From positions 1 to 64,000 of the forward strand of contig NZ_JYJP01000021.1 in assembly GCF_001012815.1 (NCBI RefSeq): a stretch of DNA of 64,000 bases. Reading direction: 5' to 3'. This DNA is from Vibrio mexicanus. GTDB taxonomy: Bacteria; Pseudomonadota; Gammaproteobacteria; Enterobacterales; Vibrionaceae. Numbering within the stretch: position 1 is the first letter of the stretch; each line of letters starts with the position of its first letter. Below are positions 1 through 9,347 of this stretch, piece by piece. The translations under genes were made by a program, and so were the position numbers. The notes under the pieces are model-generated. The model was not told where the DNA came from. It made no database searches and saw only the letters and a list, made by a program, of their open reading frames with translations.

Positions 1-52
1 TGAGTAAATAAATGAGTTGAGTGAGTAAGCTCTATCCTTGTTATATCAAAGA

Positions 53-78
53 AACGGGGCCAAATTATTTGCCCCGTT
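53..78. terminator. Hairpin terminator downstream of the PLD gene
   Basis: AACGGGGC and GCCCCGTT form a perfect 8-bp stem around a 10-base AT-rich loop. It lies about 55 bases beyond the stop codon of the minus-strand phospholipase D-like gene. Read on the minus strand it is followed by TTTCTTT, as expected for an intrinsic terminator. Confidence 0.6.
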
Positions 79-132
79 ACTTATTCTGTTTAATCTCAAT
101 GAGTAGTTGGTAAGGCGACTCATTTCTCTCAA

Positions 133-1701
133 TTACAGATACTTCTCAATCGGTAGTAATTGATAGAAACGAGACTGAAAACGCTGCCAACGACCTACTT
201 CAGGTTCTGTCGTCCAGCTCTCCCCTTCCGAATACCAGCGCACCTTGCCTTCAACCAATTCTAGGTGCCAACTGTGCTCTTCGTTAATCACCTCATCAAT
301 ATCATCGGCTAAACTCGCGGCGATCTCCTCGTCTTCAATCACCAACACAGATTCGGTATTGAGGTACGTTGAACGTAGGTTGAAATTGAACGATCCTATA
401 GTTGCTACTTTGCGATCAAAGACCGCTGACTTCGAGTGCAGCCCATACGGCACTGCAGGGGCACACTTAGATTCGTCTTTGGTGGACTCTTGGCATAGAT
501 CGGAATCTGGCTTGAGCTCAAACAACTCGATTCCATGCTCAAGCATGTCTTTGCGGCGGCCAGCGTAGGCAGAGTGGTTAGTCACCAGATCGTTGGATTC
601 CATCGAGTTAGTAAAGGCTTTTACTACAACCCCCTCTTCCACCAAATCTTGCCATGCCGCTAACTGGCGATCATCAAACACCAAGTAGGCCGACTCCAAC
701 AACACTTCCTGCTGAGACTGCTGCGCTAATTTAGCCAGCAACACCGCGGTCTGTTTTGGCACATCGGTATTGCCTTCATCTTCGGGTACGGGTTCATCAG
801 ACACAAAGTAAGCATCCACCCATTTCATTTGTTGGGTCACATTACCAAGCAGCTGTTTGGCTTGCTCCGTATTAGCCGGAAGCGCAGGATAATTGGCGTA
901 CGCTGGCGCTTCCACAGCATTGATCATGTCAACATAATCAATGGCCTCGCCGCCTAGTAAGGTGACTGGGTAAGACCAGCGGCTATCCCAGTACTTATCG
1001 AAGTTATCTGAAATCTGTTCGACGACTGCACCAGCCACCAATACGTCACGATCTCGGAAGTTAATTTCATCAGACAAATCAAAATACTCATCACCAATAT
1101 TTCGACCACCAACGACCGAGAACGCGCCGTCTACCGTAAACGACTTATTGTGCATGCGTCGATTTAAGCGTGAGAAGTCGCCTAAAAAGCTCAACCATTT
1201 GCTTACACCACTTCGGCTTGGTGTGGGGTTAAAAATTCGAATTTCAGCATTGGGGTGAGAATCAAGGGCAGTGAGCAGGTCTTCACGTTCGTTCAGGTTG
1301 ATGTCATCGAGCATCACTCTCACATGCACGCCTCTGTCAGCAGCCGCTAGCAGACGTTTCGCCAAGTAGTGCCCAGAATGATCCGAGTTCCAAATATAGT
1401 ATTGAATATCAATGCTTTTCTGCGCGGTTTCAATTAGAGCCAAGCGCTGTGCAAGTGCATCCCAGCCTGAATCTTGAATCTGTACGGAGCTTTGCTCAAC
1501 TTGATGTTGCTGCCAGTTTAAATGGGCAAGTTCGCTCAACGCCGTTTGACTTTCTTTGTTAGATAAAGCGTCCTGCGTTGACGTAGCTTGCTCATTTGAC
1601 GCCGAGTCGTGCAAGATTTCTTCGGGCAGAAAAGAACATCCACCAACGGAGAAGGCGAGCAGCACTGACAGCGCAATACGTGAAATCGAAACCATGAACA
1701 A
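133..1701 (-). CDS. Phospholipase D-family lipoprotein (cardiolipin synthase-like)
   Basis: A 522-residue protein with an N-terminal hydrophobic segment ending in a lipobox with Cys22, so probably a lipoprotein. It carries two HKD phosphatidyltransferase motifs: HNKSFTVD at about residues 184-191 followed by GGRNIGDEYF, and HSKSAVFD near residue 425 followed by GSFNFNLRS. Both His, Lys and Asp sets are intact, so an active two-domain PLD enzyme is expected. Family members hydrolyse or transfer phosphatidyl groups; cardiolipin synthase C-like activity is one possibility, but the substrate cannot be read from sequence. A linker rich in Ser, Gln and Glu (about 30-70) separates the anchor from the first domain. 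It is monocistronic, divergent from the AlkB-like gene. Confidence 0.85.
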   Translation of the reverse strand: MFMVSISRIALSVLLAFSVGGCSFLPEEILHDSASNEQATSTQDALSNKESQTALSELAHLNWQQHQVEQSSVQIQDSGWDALAQRLALIETAQKSIDIQYYIWNSDHSGHYLAKRLLAAADRGVHVRVMLDDINLNEREDLLTALDSHPNAEIRIFNPTPSRSGVSKWLSFLGDFSRLNRRMHNKSFTVDGAFSVVGGRNIGDEYFDLSDEINFRDRDVLVAGAVVEQISDNFDKYWDSRWSYPVTLLGGEAIDYVDMINAVEAPAYANYPALPANTEQAKQLLGNVTQQMKWVDAYFVSDEPVPEDEGNTDVPKQTAVLLAKLAQQSQQEVLLESAYLVFDDRQLAAWQDLVEEGVVVKAFTNSMESNDLVTNHSAYAGRRKDMLEHGIELFELKPDSDLCQESTKDESKCAPAVPYGLHSKSAVFDRKVATIGSFNFNLRSTYLNTESVLVIEDEEIAASLADDIDEVINEEHSWHLELVEGKVRWYSEGESWTTEPEVGRWQRFQSRFYQLLPIEKYL

Positions 1702-1885
1702 AGTATCCCTAAATGATGAACAACAGATGCTTCCTCATCTATCGAACAGTGTTTAATTATAACGGCAGTATATCAAAGAATAAGACCAGTCCGAGTCATG
1801 AATCTTAGAATTCATTTCAATTGATTGCTAAATAGGCTTCGTTTAATGAGAATGGCAACAGAATTTCGTTAGAGAAAAACGCCAG

Positions 1886-2494
1886 ATGCCAATCAAATCT
1901 GATTTCACCGTCAATGAAAACCAGTGGACTTCACTACCCAACGGCGAGCTGTTCTGGGCACCGAACTTTATGCCGCGTTACGAGGCCGAGCAGCATTTCG
2001 ACTCGCTCAGGCAACAAATCAAATGGCGTCATGACCAAATTACCCTCTTTGGTAAAACTCTGCCGATTCCTCGCTTACAGGCTTGGTATGGGGATGCCCC
2101 TTACTGCTATTCCAACCTCACCATGCAACCTGAACCATGGTTTGACGAACTGCTGAATCTAAAAATCCAATGTGAACAAGTGGCGAATGCGCCGTTAAAT
2201 TCGGTATTGGCAAACCTATACCGCGATGGAAGCGACTCAAACGGTTGGCACAGCGACGACGAGCCTGAATTGGGAACACAACCGATTATTGCTTCTATGA
2301 GCTTTGGCGAAACACGCACGTTTCACCTTAAACACAAACAGAGTGGTCAGAAAATCTCTTTAGAACTCACACCAGGCAGCTTATTGGTAATGGCGGGTGA
2401 CATGCAAAAGCACTGGCAGCACACGGTACCTAAAACGAAAAAGCCGAAAGGTGAGAGAATTAATCTCACCTTTAGGTATGTGTTTGAGAAATAG
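1886..2494 (+). CDS. AlkB-like 2OG-Fe(II) oxygenase
   Basis: A 202-residue protein matching bacterial AlkB-type alkylation-repair dioxygenases. The jelly-roll core shows the iron-binding HxD in GWHSDDE (about residues 120-126), the distal His in WQHTVPK, and the 2-oxoglutarate-binding Arg in RINLTFR near the C terminus. The N-terminal part contains a substrate-lid segment with RLQAWYGD, typical of the ALKBH2/3-like branch found in Vibrio. The likely role is oxidative removal of methyl groups from N1-methyladenine and N3-methylcytosine in DNA or RNA. It stands alone, with divergent or convergent neighbours. It is not the short E. coli AlkB form, so no symbol is given. Confidence 0.88.
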   Translation: MPIKSDFTVNENQWTSLPNGELFWAPNFMPRYEAEQHFDSLRQQIKWRHDQITLFGKTLPIPRLQAWYGDAPYCYSNLTMQPEPWFDELLNLKIQCEQVANAPLNSVLANLYRDGSDSNGWHSDDEPELGTQPIIASMSFGETRTFHLKHKQSGQKISLELTPGSLLVMAGDMQKHWQHTVPKTKKPKGERINLTFRYVFEK

Positions 2495-2548
2495 GTTCAA
2501 TTTAAGGAAACATACTCTAGTATGCCAAGCCCGTCACCAGCACCAGAA

Positions 2549-2965
2549 TTAGTCGCCTATAAACTCGTATTGGCTTGCAATAAACTCTTCAAATCCATGA
2601 GATCTAGCAGCCTTAAAACAACCATAAGTCTTGGATGATGAGCCATCTTTCATGTACCCAATCGAGCGATTTGCCTCATCCATCAGAAAATTTACCGATT
2701 CAGTGTAAGGATCATGCTTTGTTTCAAACGTTTCTTCGTTTTGAACAATCCTGTAGTTACCTCTGCCCATGAATGACAGCGATCGTTTAGTGAACTTCAA
2801 ATCCTCAGCCAACTCGCTATCAGGATCCACAGCAACAAGGCAACTGACTAGCGCGTAATCTTTTAGATTATTTCTTGCTTCAAGTGTCTGCTCACTGACG
2901 TGACTCGGGGAATACGCACACCCGACCACAAACACTACTGCTACTGCCATTACTAGTTGTTTCAA
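2549..2965 (-). CDS. Small periplasmic lipoprotein, possible Tai4-like fold
   Basis: A 138-residue protein with a clear lipoprotein signal (MKQLVMAVAVVFVVGC, lipobox Cys16). The mature part is small and mostly helical, with one Cys in VSCLVAV and another in YGCFKA near the C terminus. Two spaced Cys plus a C-terminal helix (HGFEEFIASQY) resemble Tai4-type immunity proteins of type VI amidase effectors. That is only a pattern impression, because no effector gene lies next to it. It is monocistronic, about 40 bases after the S33 peptidase on the same strand. I do not recognise a function with confidence. Confidence 0.65.
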   Translation of the reverse strand: MKQLVMAVAVVFVVGCAYSPSHVSEQTLEARNNLKDYALVSCLVAVDPDSELAEDLKFTKRSLSFMGRGNYRIVQNEETFETKHDPYTESVNFLMDEANRSIGYMKDGSSSKTYGCFKAARSHGFEEFIASQYEFIGD

Positions 2966-3004
2966 TCTTCTTTCACCTTTTCGATATACATGAGAATCGA
3001 GCTG

Positions 3005-4306
3005 CTATTGAGCTAAGTTAGCCGCCGTCTGCTTACCCATTTCAATCAATTTGTCGAGAATTCGCTCCCCATCTACTCGCAGCCCGTTATGTTCATACTC
3101 ATTGGTGATCCACGCTTTGGCATTGGGCATCAGCGCGAGCGTCTCACGGCTAATATCCATTTCCACAAACATATCATCGGCGTACACTGCGCAGCTCACA
3201 GGTACGATATTCTTTGCCAGCACATCTGCACTATACAGCACTGGCCAATCGGATCTTTCTGCGAGCAGCTCAGCGGCTTGCTTAAGGGGTTGTAGGCTTA
3301 TGTATTGATCAAACATCCATGGGAAAACCATCTCACCAGTAAAGTAAAACGCTTTTCCTTTCGAGTAGTTAAACTCATCTCGATTTTGGCGTACTCGATG
3401 CGCACTCCAATTAGAGGCGAAACCTTGACAGTAGATGGACTCATGAAGCAGCGCATAGATAGGGTTAGTTTGGAAATTTTGATCCATCAGCATGCTATTG
3501 AGAAATTCATAACGCAGCCGACGCACGCCATTAATCTCGATGAACGCGTTTTCTAGCGCATAGTAGGTCGGTAAAAAGGAATCACTGACGCCAAAGTTAA
3601 TGCCGATTTGCTGAAACTGCTCGACAGTGAAATGCTGGCCATTCGGTAGTACTTCTTCTACTTCCATTAGGTGGTCAGCAATGTTTTTACACATGGTTTG
3701 CGCATTCGGGAACTGCTCAAAAAAGGCTTGGTTCTTATCCATTGTGCGCTTGAAGGTTGCCTCATACACATCGTCAGGGTGACGAGAGATAGACGGCACA
3801 CCACCTGTGATATAGCTGGCCGTTAAGCTTTGTGGAAACAGAGACAAATAGGTTAACGAGCAGAAACCACCAAAGCTCTGACCTAGGATTGACCACTTAT
3901 CTACACCCAGTTTCTCACGGATAAATTCGGCATCTCGAACTATGTTATCGGCGCGAAAATGCACTAGGTAATCGGCCTGTTGCTGAGGTGAAAGATGCGC
4001 TAAGGTTTGCTCGCTAATGACTGAGCTGTTACCTGTACCGCGCTGGTCCAGCAGTAATACTCGAAACTCTTGAAGTGCGCGCTTTACCCAACCATTGGTG
4101 CCATTTTGCCTTGGAGATGGAAAGCCAGGGCCTCCTTGAAAATACACAAGCCAAGGCTTTTGAACATCACCATCGCTTACCAAGGAAAGCTCGCGAGCGA
4201 ATACCTCAATGGAATCTGATTTAGGCGCGTTGTAATTAAGAGGAACTTGAAAATAGTGCGGCGTGTATTTCACTCCCGCTTCGACAAAGGATTGTGCTTT
4301 GATCAT
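3005..4306 (-). CDS. Alpha/beta hydrolase, proline iminopeptidase-like (S33)
   Basis: A 433-residue cytoplasmic alpha/beta hydrolase. It shows YFQGGPGFPSPR (the HGGPG-type oxyanion loop of prolyl aminopeptidases), the DQRGTGNS motif diagnostic of the family, and the nucleophile elbow GQSFGGF (Ser in GxSxGG) at about residues 141-147. C-terminal acid and base are likely in the ADDMF and YEHNGLR segments. Vibrio S33 enzymes of this length remove N-terminal proline or related residues from peptides. It lacks a signal peptide. It lies upstream of the small lipoprotein gene on the same strand with a gap of about 40 bases; a shared transcript is possible. Confidence 0.85.
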   Translation of the reverse strand: MIKAQSFVEAGVKYTPHYFQVPLNYNAPKSDSIEVFARELSLVSDGDVQKPWLVYFQGGPGFPSPRQNGTNGWVKRALQEFRVLLLDQRGTGNSSVISEQTLAHLSPQQQADYLVHFRADNIVRDAEFIREKLGVDKWSILGQSFGGFCSLTYLSLFPQSLTASYITGGVPSISRHPDDVYEATFKRTMDKNQAFFEQFPNAQTMCKNIADHLMEVEEVLPNGQHFTVEQFQQIGINFGVSDSFLPTYYALENAFIEINGVRRLRYEFLNSMLMDQNFQTNPIYALLHESIYCQGFASNWSAHRVRQNRDEFNYSKGKAFYFTGEMVFPWMFDQYISLQPLKQAAELLAERSDWPVLYSADVLAKNIVPVSCAVYADDMFVEMDISRETLALMPNAKAWITNEYEHNGLRVDGERILDKLIEMGKQTAANLAQ

Positions 4307-4470
4307 TGTTGTTATTGCATCTGTAGCTGACTGAAGCGGTCATAGTAGCTTGTTCTCGTGTCACAACCAATACGCGCTATCTCTTAGTTGTGGACTTGAA
4401 TGAGCCAAACACAACCTGCCTGCGTATTAATCTGGGAACTAATAAAGTACTAACTGAAACGGAGCCCATT

Positions 4471-4647
4471 ATGTTCTCACTTTTTCGTAGAAACCCGACC
4501 AAGAAACTCAAGAAAAAACACTCGACATTACTAGAACAAGCAATGCAAGCACAACGACGTGGCGATATCAAAACCTACTCTTTACTCACTGCTGAAGCAG
4601 AAGACGTATTCGCCGAAATCAAAAAAATTCACTCGTCCGAGCGCTAA
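4471..4647 (+). CDS. Small conserved DUF6435 / Lacal_2735-type protein
   Basis: A 58-residue basic-then-acidic protein beginning MFSLFRRNPTKKLKKKHSTL. The order KKLKKKHSTLLEQAMQAQRR followed by LTAEAEDVFAEI is typical of the small Lacal_2735/DUF6435 family found in marine gamma-proteobacteria. Its function is unknown. I chose the ATG at 4471 rather than an upstream in-frame start because ACGGAGCCC provides a ribosome site just before it and family members start MFxLF. It is probably a soluble helical hairpin with no membrane segment. It stands alone between divergent and convergent neighbours. Confidence 0.75.
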   Translation: MFSLFRRNPTKKLKKKHSTLLEQAMQAQRRGDIKTYSLLTAEAEDVFAEIKKIHSSER

Positions 4648-4719
4648 TATTCACTGTTTCACCCCTCCCCCAGCCTAGCTACTTAAGCCCATTCATAACT
4701 GCACTACAATGATGCTTTC

Positions 4720-4973
4720 TCAGCGATGCTTGTATTGAGTTGGGCAGTAACCTCTACTGATACCTGGGCTGCGTAACTTCTCGTGTTTAGTTTTGCGCCC
4801 AGAGACCCTAGCTCGCCAGATTCGAAAGCTGCTCGGTTTTAATTGCTGGCGCATAAATCGGATGACTTCTGGCTCACTCATACCGAACTGCAGCTCAATC
4901 GCTTCAAAAGGTGTTCTATCCTCCACGCCATCTCAACAATTCGTGACTCATTCTCTTCTTTATCATAGGCCAT
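4720..4973 (-). pseudogene. TIGR03643 (DUF2805) small protein, frameshifted
   Basis: The C-terminal two-thirds (EDRTPFEAIELQFGMSEPEV, then RQQLKPSSFRIWRARVSGRKTKH) match the TIGR03643/DUF2805 family of short, probably nucleic-acid-binding helix-turn-helix-like proteins. The N-terminal part, MAYDKEENESRIVEMAW, starts at the ATG at 4973 behind AGAGAGG but lies in another frame. Adding one G at about 4920-4925 (TGGAG to TGGGAG) restores a continuous 84-residue protein through the family's usual MAWEDRTPFEAI. Without the repair, translation could only start at an internal GTG at 4926. A sequencing deletion is the simplest explanation; a real frameshift cannot be excluded. Confidence 0.75.
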
Positions 4974-5278
4974 CTTTTCAATACCTCTCTACACTAAGTA
5001 AAGCCCTAGAAAACAGTCCAATAGATACGCAGGTTGATTGTGATTCGTTCATTCGCAAAGGCAATTTACAGTGCAAATTCAGCAAATCATGAAGCGTAAC
5101 AGGCGAAGTCCCCCGCAAAATTACTATGCAAACCTTATGAAACTAAAATGCGCACTTATTCTCCCATCTTTCAAATATTTATCTAGGAAACAATTTGATA
5201 CATTGTTTGATGATTTTCAACGAGTTGCATATTTGGCAACCTCATTTAACTCGATGAAAATTCAATCAAGGAGACAAC
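4974..5278. other. Intergenic region, no gene recognised
   Basis: About 305 bases between the TIGR03643 gene and the slipin gene. Open frames here are short, AT-biased and lack ribosome sites or recognisable residues. The last bases hold AAGGAGACAAC, the ribosome site of the slipin gene. The region probably contains the promoters of both divergent genes; no palindromic operator stood out. Confidence 0.5.
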
Positions 5279-6697
5279 ATGCAAGGTAGAGGCTTAGGAC
5301 AGAGTTTGAAAGTGGAAGAGAGACGTAATTTACTTCATAAGATTATTAAAGGGGCGGTTTTTGGTTTACCCCTGCTAGGGATTGGCTTAACCATTAACAG
5401 CTCTGTGATCATGACAGATGCGGGTTATAGCTATGTGCATCAGAACAACATTACCGGCGAACTAGACGTTTTTACTGAGCCAGGCATTCACTTTCGAATG
5501 CCATTTTTATCAAAACTCACCAAGTACGATCAGGTCATCACCGTATCATTTGGCAATAATGCTGGGGAAGATTTTTACCAGCGTTTAGATGCCGTACAAG
5601 TAAGATTTGCCGACACCTACATTGGTGAAATTCCCGTCACTTACCGGTTCAAACTCAGTAATGACCCTGAGGCGATGAAGAAGATGCACAAAGAGTTTCG
5701 AAATAACAGTAACTTGATTGATGCTCTTTTGGTGAAGAACGCACGTAACGTGACCGTAATTACCGCCACCCAATACACGGGGGAAGAGTTCTTCCAAGGT
5801 GGGTTGAACCAGTTCAAATCCAAGCTTGGCGACCAGCTTCGTGAAGGTATTTACCTTACCGAGCGCCGTCAGGTGGAAGTGGAGCAGCTTGATCTAGCGC
5901 CCGTTGGCGCAAACCAAGCCAATGCGAATCAACTCCAGCGCACCAATCAATTGGTATGGAAAACCGTCCCCGTGGTAGACAATACGGGTCAACCGATCCG
6001 CCAAGACAACCCACTTCAGCAATACGGTATTCAGGTTACTCAGGTCACCATTGGCGACCCTCAACCAGAGAAACAACTCGATCAGCTACTGGCGGATAAA
6101 AAGCGTCTGGTGGCAGACCGTATCCGAGCAATTCAAGAGCAAGAGACCTCGAAGGCACAAGCTGAAACCGAACAGTTACGCAAAGAGATCCAACGTACTC
6201 GTGAAGTTCAAGATGCGCAGCGTAAGAAAGAGCTCGCCATTATTGCTCAGCAAAAAGAGGTAGAAGTTGCACGCCAAATCGCTGAGCGCGAAATCGTGGA
6301 AGTCGAAAAGACCAAGCGATTGGCAGAGGTTGAAAAAGAGAAAGAACTTGCGATTGCCGAAGCTAACCTTGCCATCCAAAAAGCCAATGCGCTTTCAGCC
6401 GAATTCGAAGCAAAAGCCATTTTGGAAAAAGGCCGCGCCGAAGCCGAAGTATTGAATGCTAAGTACGCGGCACTGGGTGCAAACCACGAGGTTTACCTAG
6501 CAGAGCTTAACCGCGACGTTGCTAATGCGCTGTATAAGAACCTGAAGAACTTCAAAGTTCAAATGCCACAAAACTACATAGGTGGTAGCGATGCATCAGG
6601 TTTGCATACCAACCTAGACGTAATTACAGGATTTGGGGCATTGGGCTTAATGGATCAAACCAAGAAAATCACTCAAACCCAAGAGCGTAAAAAATAG
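5279..6697 (+). CDS. SPFH/prohibitin-domain (slipin-like) membrane protein
   Basis: A 472-residue protein with one N-terminal membrane segment (about 23-45, GAVFGLPLLGIGLTI) and then an SPFH/band-7 domain. The C-terminal half, roughly residues 265-400, is a long Lys/Glu/Gln/Ala coiled coil with many KEL, EKE and RAEAE repeats, as in flotillin and prohibitin relatives. Such proteins form large membrane-associated oligomers affecting microdomains or membrane protease activity. The start is the ATG after GGAGACAAC. It is monocistronic: an intrinsic terminator follows the stop by about 45 bases. The partner is unknown. Confidence 0.85.
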   Translation: MQGRGLGQSLKVEERRNLLHKIIKGAVFGLPLLGIGLTINSSVIMTDAGYSYVHQNNITGELDVFTEPGIHFRMPFLSKLTKYDQVITVSFGNNAGEDFYQRLDAVQVRFADTYIGEIPVTYRFKLSNDPEAMKKMHKEFRNNSNLIDALLVKNARNVTVITATQYTGEEFFQGGLNQFKSKLGDQLREGIYLTERRQVEVEQLDLAPVGANQANANQLQRTNQLVWKTVPVVDNTGQPIRQDNPLQQYGIQVTQVTIGDPQPEKQLDQLLADKKRLVADRIRAIQEQETSKAQAETEQLRKEIQRTREVQDAQRKKELAIIAQQKEVEVARQIAEREIVEVEKTKRLAEVEKEKELAIAEANLAIQKANALSAEFEAKAILEKGRAEAEVLNAKYAALGANHEVYLAELNRDVANALYKNLKNFKVQMPQNYIGGSDASGLHTNLDVITGFGALGLMDQTKKITQTQERKK

Positions 6698-6741
6698 TCT
6701 TTTACCTATCCCTTAGGGCACCAATCTACACATCAATCGAA

Positions 6742-6767
6742 GGCTGGTGTTCATCACCAGCCTTTTT
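6742..6767 (+). terminator. Intrinsic terminator of the slipin gene
   Basis: GGCTGGTG, loop TTCAT, CACCAGCC forms a perfect 8-bp stem directly followed by five T residues. Confidence 0.85.
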
Positions 6768-7107
6768 ACTCTCACAAGCGCATTGTCATTCCATTTTTTA
6801 GGCAGCAACACAGACATCATTAATCAGTTCGACCTGCCTTTGTGTCACATTCTGCACAGCAACTTATTTTCCTGGTGAAATTTTCAGAATTTTCATCCAT
6901 ACAAGCTCTCTATAATCCCTGCTTTTACGTATATCCTGCACAACAATCCACATAAAATCTGGTCATACCAGCGTGCATTTGTTACAAATCATTAATGAGA
7001 GGGTGAATCATTCGCATTTCCGTAATAAAACGAAACAACTATTAATAAAAATGACAATAAAGACATTAGTATTTACCAAATAAATACAAAAGGCAGCAAA
7101 GTTCATC
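6768..7107. other. AT-rich upstream region of the EAL-HDOD gene
   Basis: About 340 bases between the terminator and the EAL-HDOD start. I see no ORF with a ribosome site and no convincing operator palindrome. The final 80 bases are very AT-rich and likely hold the promoter. Confidence 0.5.
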
Positions 7108-8322
7108 ATGGAAAAATCATTTATAGCAAGGCAACCTATTCTCGATAGCAAAGGCAGCTTGATCGGCTACGAATTACTGTTTCGCGAGGGGAATGATAAC
7201 CAATTTCCAGATGTTGACCCTGATTTAGCAACTTCGAAAGTCTTAACGAGTGTGTACTTCAACAGTGATAGCTGCGAGCGTGTACTCCAAGATAAGCTAG
7301 GGTTTATTAACTTCCCATACAATAGTCTTGTGAGGCTCATCCCTTCTCTATTACCTAAGCACAAGATAGTGGTAGAAGTATTGGAAGCATGCGAGCCTAC
7401 CGATGAGCTCCTTTGCGCTCTGAAAGAGCTCAAAGGGCTTGGTTACAAAATTGCGTTGGATGACTTCATGCCCACACCTGCTTGGCGACGCTTTCTCCCT
7501 TTTGTCGATATCATCAAATTTGATATCACCGTAGTTCCTTTGAACAAAACAGCCAATTTGATCAAAAAGCTCAGCCACAAAATCTCATTCGTCGCTGAGC
7601 GAGTAGAGTCACGCGAAGATTATCTAAAATGCAAAGAGATAGGGTTTCACTATTTTCAAGGTTATTACTTTTCTAAACCAGAAGTCATCCAGCAAAAAGC
7701 GATCAGCGCCTCTCAGTTATCTATTCTAAAACTTTGCCAAGAGGTAGCCAAAGAAGAGCTTGAAATCAAACGCTTAGAGAGCCTTTTTGCATCAGATGTT
7801 GCACTTTCCTTTAAACTGTTTCGCTACGTTAACTCTTCTAATTTGAGCGTTGAGATCCGCTCATTTAGGCAAGCACTTGTCTATTTAGGCGAAGACAAAA
7901 TTCGGTTGTTTGTCTCACTCATTGCACTTTCAGCTGACAAAAGCAACGAACCTAAACCGATTTACCTCATGGCAATTCAGAGAGCTTATTTCTGTTCACT
8001 AGTCGCAGAGCATTTAAAAATAGGCCGTACGGATGCTTATTTAGTGGGGCTTTTCTCTCTGTTAGATACCATGTTTAAAGTCAGCTTTGAAACTATCTTC
8101 GCCTCAATCAAAATAAGTCCTGCAGTCAGTAGCGCTATCCTAGAGCGGGATGGAGTACTCGGAAATATGCTGAGCTTAGTAGAAGCCTATGAAAAAGCGG
8201 AATGGCCATCAATTACCCAATTGAACAAAGAATTAGAAGTTTGTCCGCAGATATCGAGTGAATGTTTCACTGAATCTTTGAATTGGGGAAAGCCAAAAAG
8301 CAAGGCAAAAAGTAGCGAATGA
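7108..8322 (+). CDS. EAL-HDOD signalling protein with degenerate EAL domain
   Basis: A 404-residue cytoplasmic protein. Residues about 1-195 form an EAL-type domain: the signature is YELLFRE instead of EALLR, DDF lacks the following GTG, while VVEVLE, AERVES and YFQGYYFSKP remain. Residues about 200-390 are an HDOD domain (SDVALSFKLFRYVNSS, RQALVYLGEDKIR). This YuxH/CdgJ-like architecture is common in Vibrio. The missing GTG loop and altered EAL make c-di-GMP hydrolysis doubtful; a protein-interaction role, often in motility or biofilm control, is more likely. It is followed by about 120 bases before the nitroreductase gene, so probably separately transcribed. Confidence 0.88.
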   Translation: MEKSFIARQPILDSKGSLIGYELLFREGNDNQFPDVDPDLATSKVLTSVYFNSDSCERVLQDKLGFINFPYNSLVRLIPSLLPKHKIVVEVLEACEPTDELLCALKELKGLGYKIALDDFMPTPAWRRFLPFVDIIKFDITVVPLNKTANLIKKLSHKISFVAERVESREDYLKCKEIGFHYFQGYYFSKPEVIQQKAISASQLSILKLCQEVAKEELEIKRLESLFASDVALSFKLFRYVNSSNLSVEIRSFRQALVYLGEDKIRLFVSLIALSADKSNEPKPIYLMAIQRAYFCSLVAEHLKIGRTDAYLVGLFSLLDTMFKVSFETIFASIKISPAVSSAILERDGVLGNMLSLVEAYEKAEWPSITQLNKELEVCPQISSECFTESLNWGKPKSKAKSSE

Positions 8323-8443
8323 TTTTCAAGGACAATTATTTGCGCTACCTCTTAGTATCATACTGATTTTTGGTGGATAAATAGGCTCAAACTGAGGGAG
8401 TGATTATAGTGGTTTTTCCATATCGACAAGACAAGGAAGCACT

Positions 8444-9130
8444 ATGGCGGTAGAAGATCAGCATCACCCTCTAACGGATTTCATTGAGTACCCACCTCAA
8501 GAGATGGCGACTCGCTCTGCCGAGAACTTTGCGCATTTAAAGCGTCGCCACTCCATTCGCAGCTTTTCCGATCGCCCTGTTGCCAAAGAAGTCATTGAAA
8601 ACTGTATTCGCGCGGCAGGCACAGCGCCCAGCGGGGCTAACCACCAACCTTGGCATTTTGTCGCCATTAACAGTGCAGAAGTCAAAGGACAAATTCGTGA
8701 AGCGGCTGAAGAGTTGGAGCGCTCTTTTTATGAAGGGCGTGCTGGTCAGGAGTGGTTAGATGCATTAAAGCCGCTCGGCACCGGAGCCAATAAACCTTAT
8801 CTAGAAAAAGCCCCTTGGCTGATTGCTGTGTTCTCGCAGAAAAAAGGGGGCTTAAGCAATGATGGCGAGCAAACCAACTATTATGTTCATGAGTCTGTGG
8901 GCATCGCGACAGGCTTTTTGATTCAAGCCCTTCACAATGCCGGCCTAGGGACGCTGACACATACACCAAAACCCATGAGCTTTCTAAGTAAGATATGCGG
9001 CAGAGACAACAGTATCGACCGCCCTTATATGCTGATCGTCACTGGCTACCCAGCAGAAGACGCGACCATTCCAGAACATGCAATGTGTAAAAAGTCACTC
9101 GAAGAGATCGCCACTTTTCTGGAAGATTAG
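8444..9130 (+). CDS. Nitroreductase-family FMN oxidoreductase
   Basis: A 228-residue protein of the nitroreductase fold. The FMN phosphate-binding N-terminal signature RRHSIRSFSDRPV (about 34-46) and PSGANHQPWHFV (about 67-78) are both clear, and the C-terminal GYPAED segment follows the family pattern. The 30-residue N-terminal extension and overall shape resemble the iodotyrosine-deiodinase-like branch. It probably reduces quinones, nitro compounds or halogenated aromatics with NAD(P)H; the substrate is not predictable. Start ATG follows AAGGAAGC. A strong terminator follows 33 bases after the stop, so it is the last gene of its unit. Confidence 0.85.
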   Translation: MAVEDQHHPLTDFIEYPPQEMATRSAENFAHLKRRHSIRSFSDRPVAKEVIENCIRAAGTAPSGANHQPWHFVAINSAEVKGQIREAAEELERSFYEGRAGQEWLDALKPLGTGANKPYLEKAPWLIAVFSQKKGGLSNDGEQTNYYVHESVGIATGFLIQALHNAGLGTLTHTPKPMSFLSKICGRDNSIDRPYMLIVTGYPAEDATIPEHAMCKKSLEEIATFLED

Positions 9131-9163
9131 TATTGGGAAACCAACGCACAAAAGTTGGAAAGA

Positions 9164-9188
9164 AAAGCTGGCTCATCGCCAGCTTTTT
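9164..9188 (+). terminator. Intrinsic terminator of the nitroreductase gene
   Basis: AAAGCTGGC, loop TCATC, GCCAGCTTT gives a perfect 9-bp stem running into a T tract. Confidence 0.85.
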
Positions 9189-9347
9189 GTTTTCGGCACC
9201 CTATACATGCTCGATACACGCCAGTGTTTGTTCTCTAAGAGCTACAATAATAACAACACGATACGATTTTAAATCTAATCGCCTAAGCAGGGACGTTGCG
9301 AGACCCAAATCACTACAACTTTGCTCAATTTTAGCGATTGCGCTCTC

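Noticed and set aside
5071..5289. 72-codon frame overlapping the slipin start
   Set aside because: Overlaps a strong gene and its ribosome site, with no family residues.
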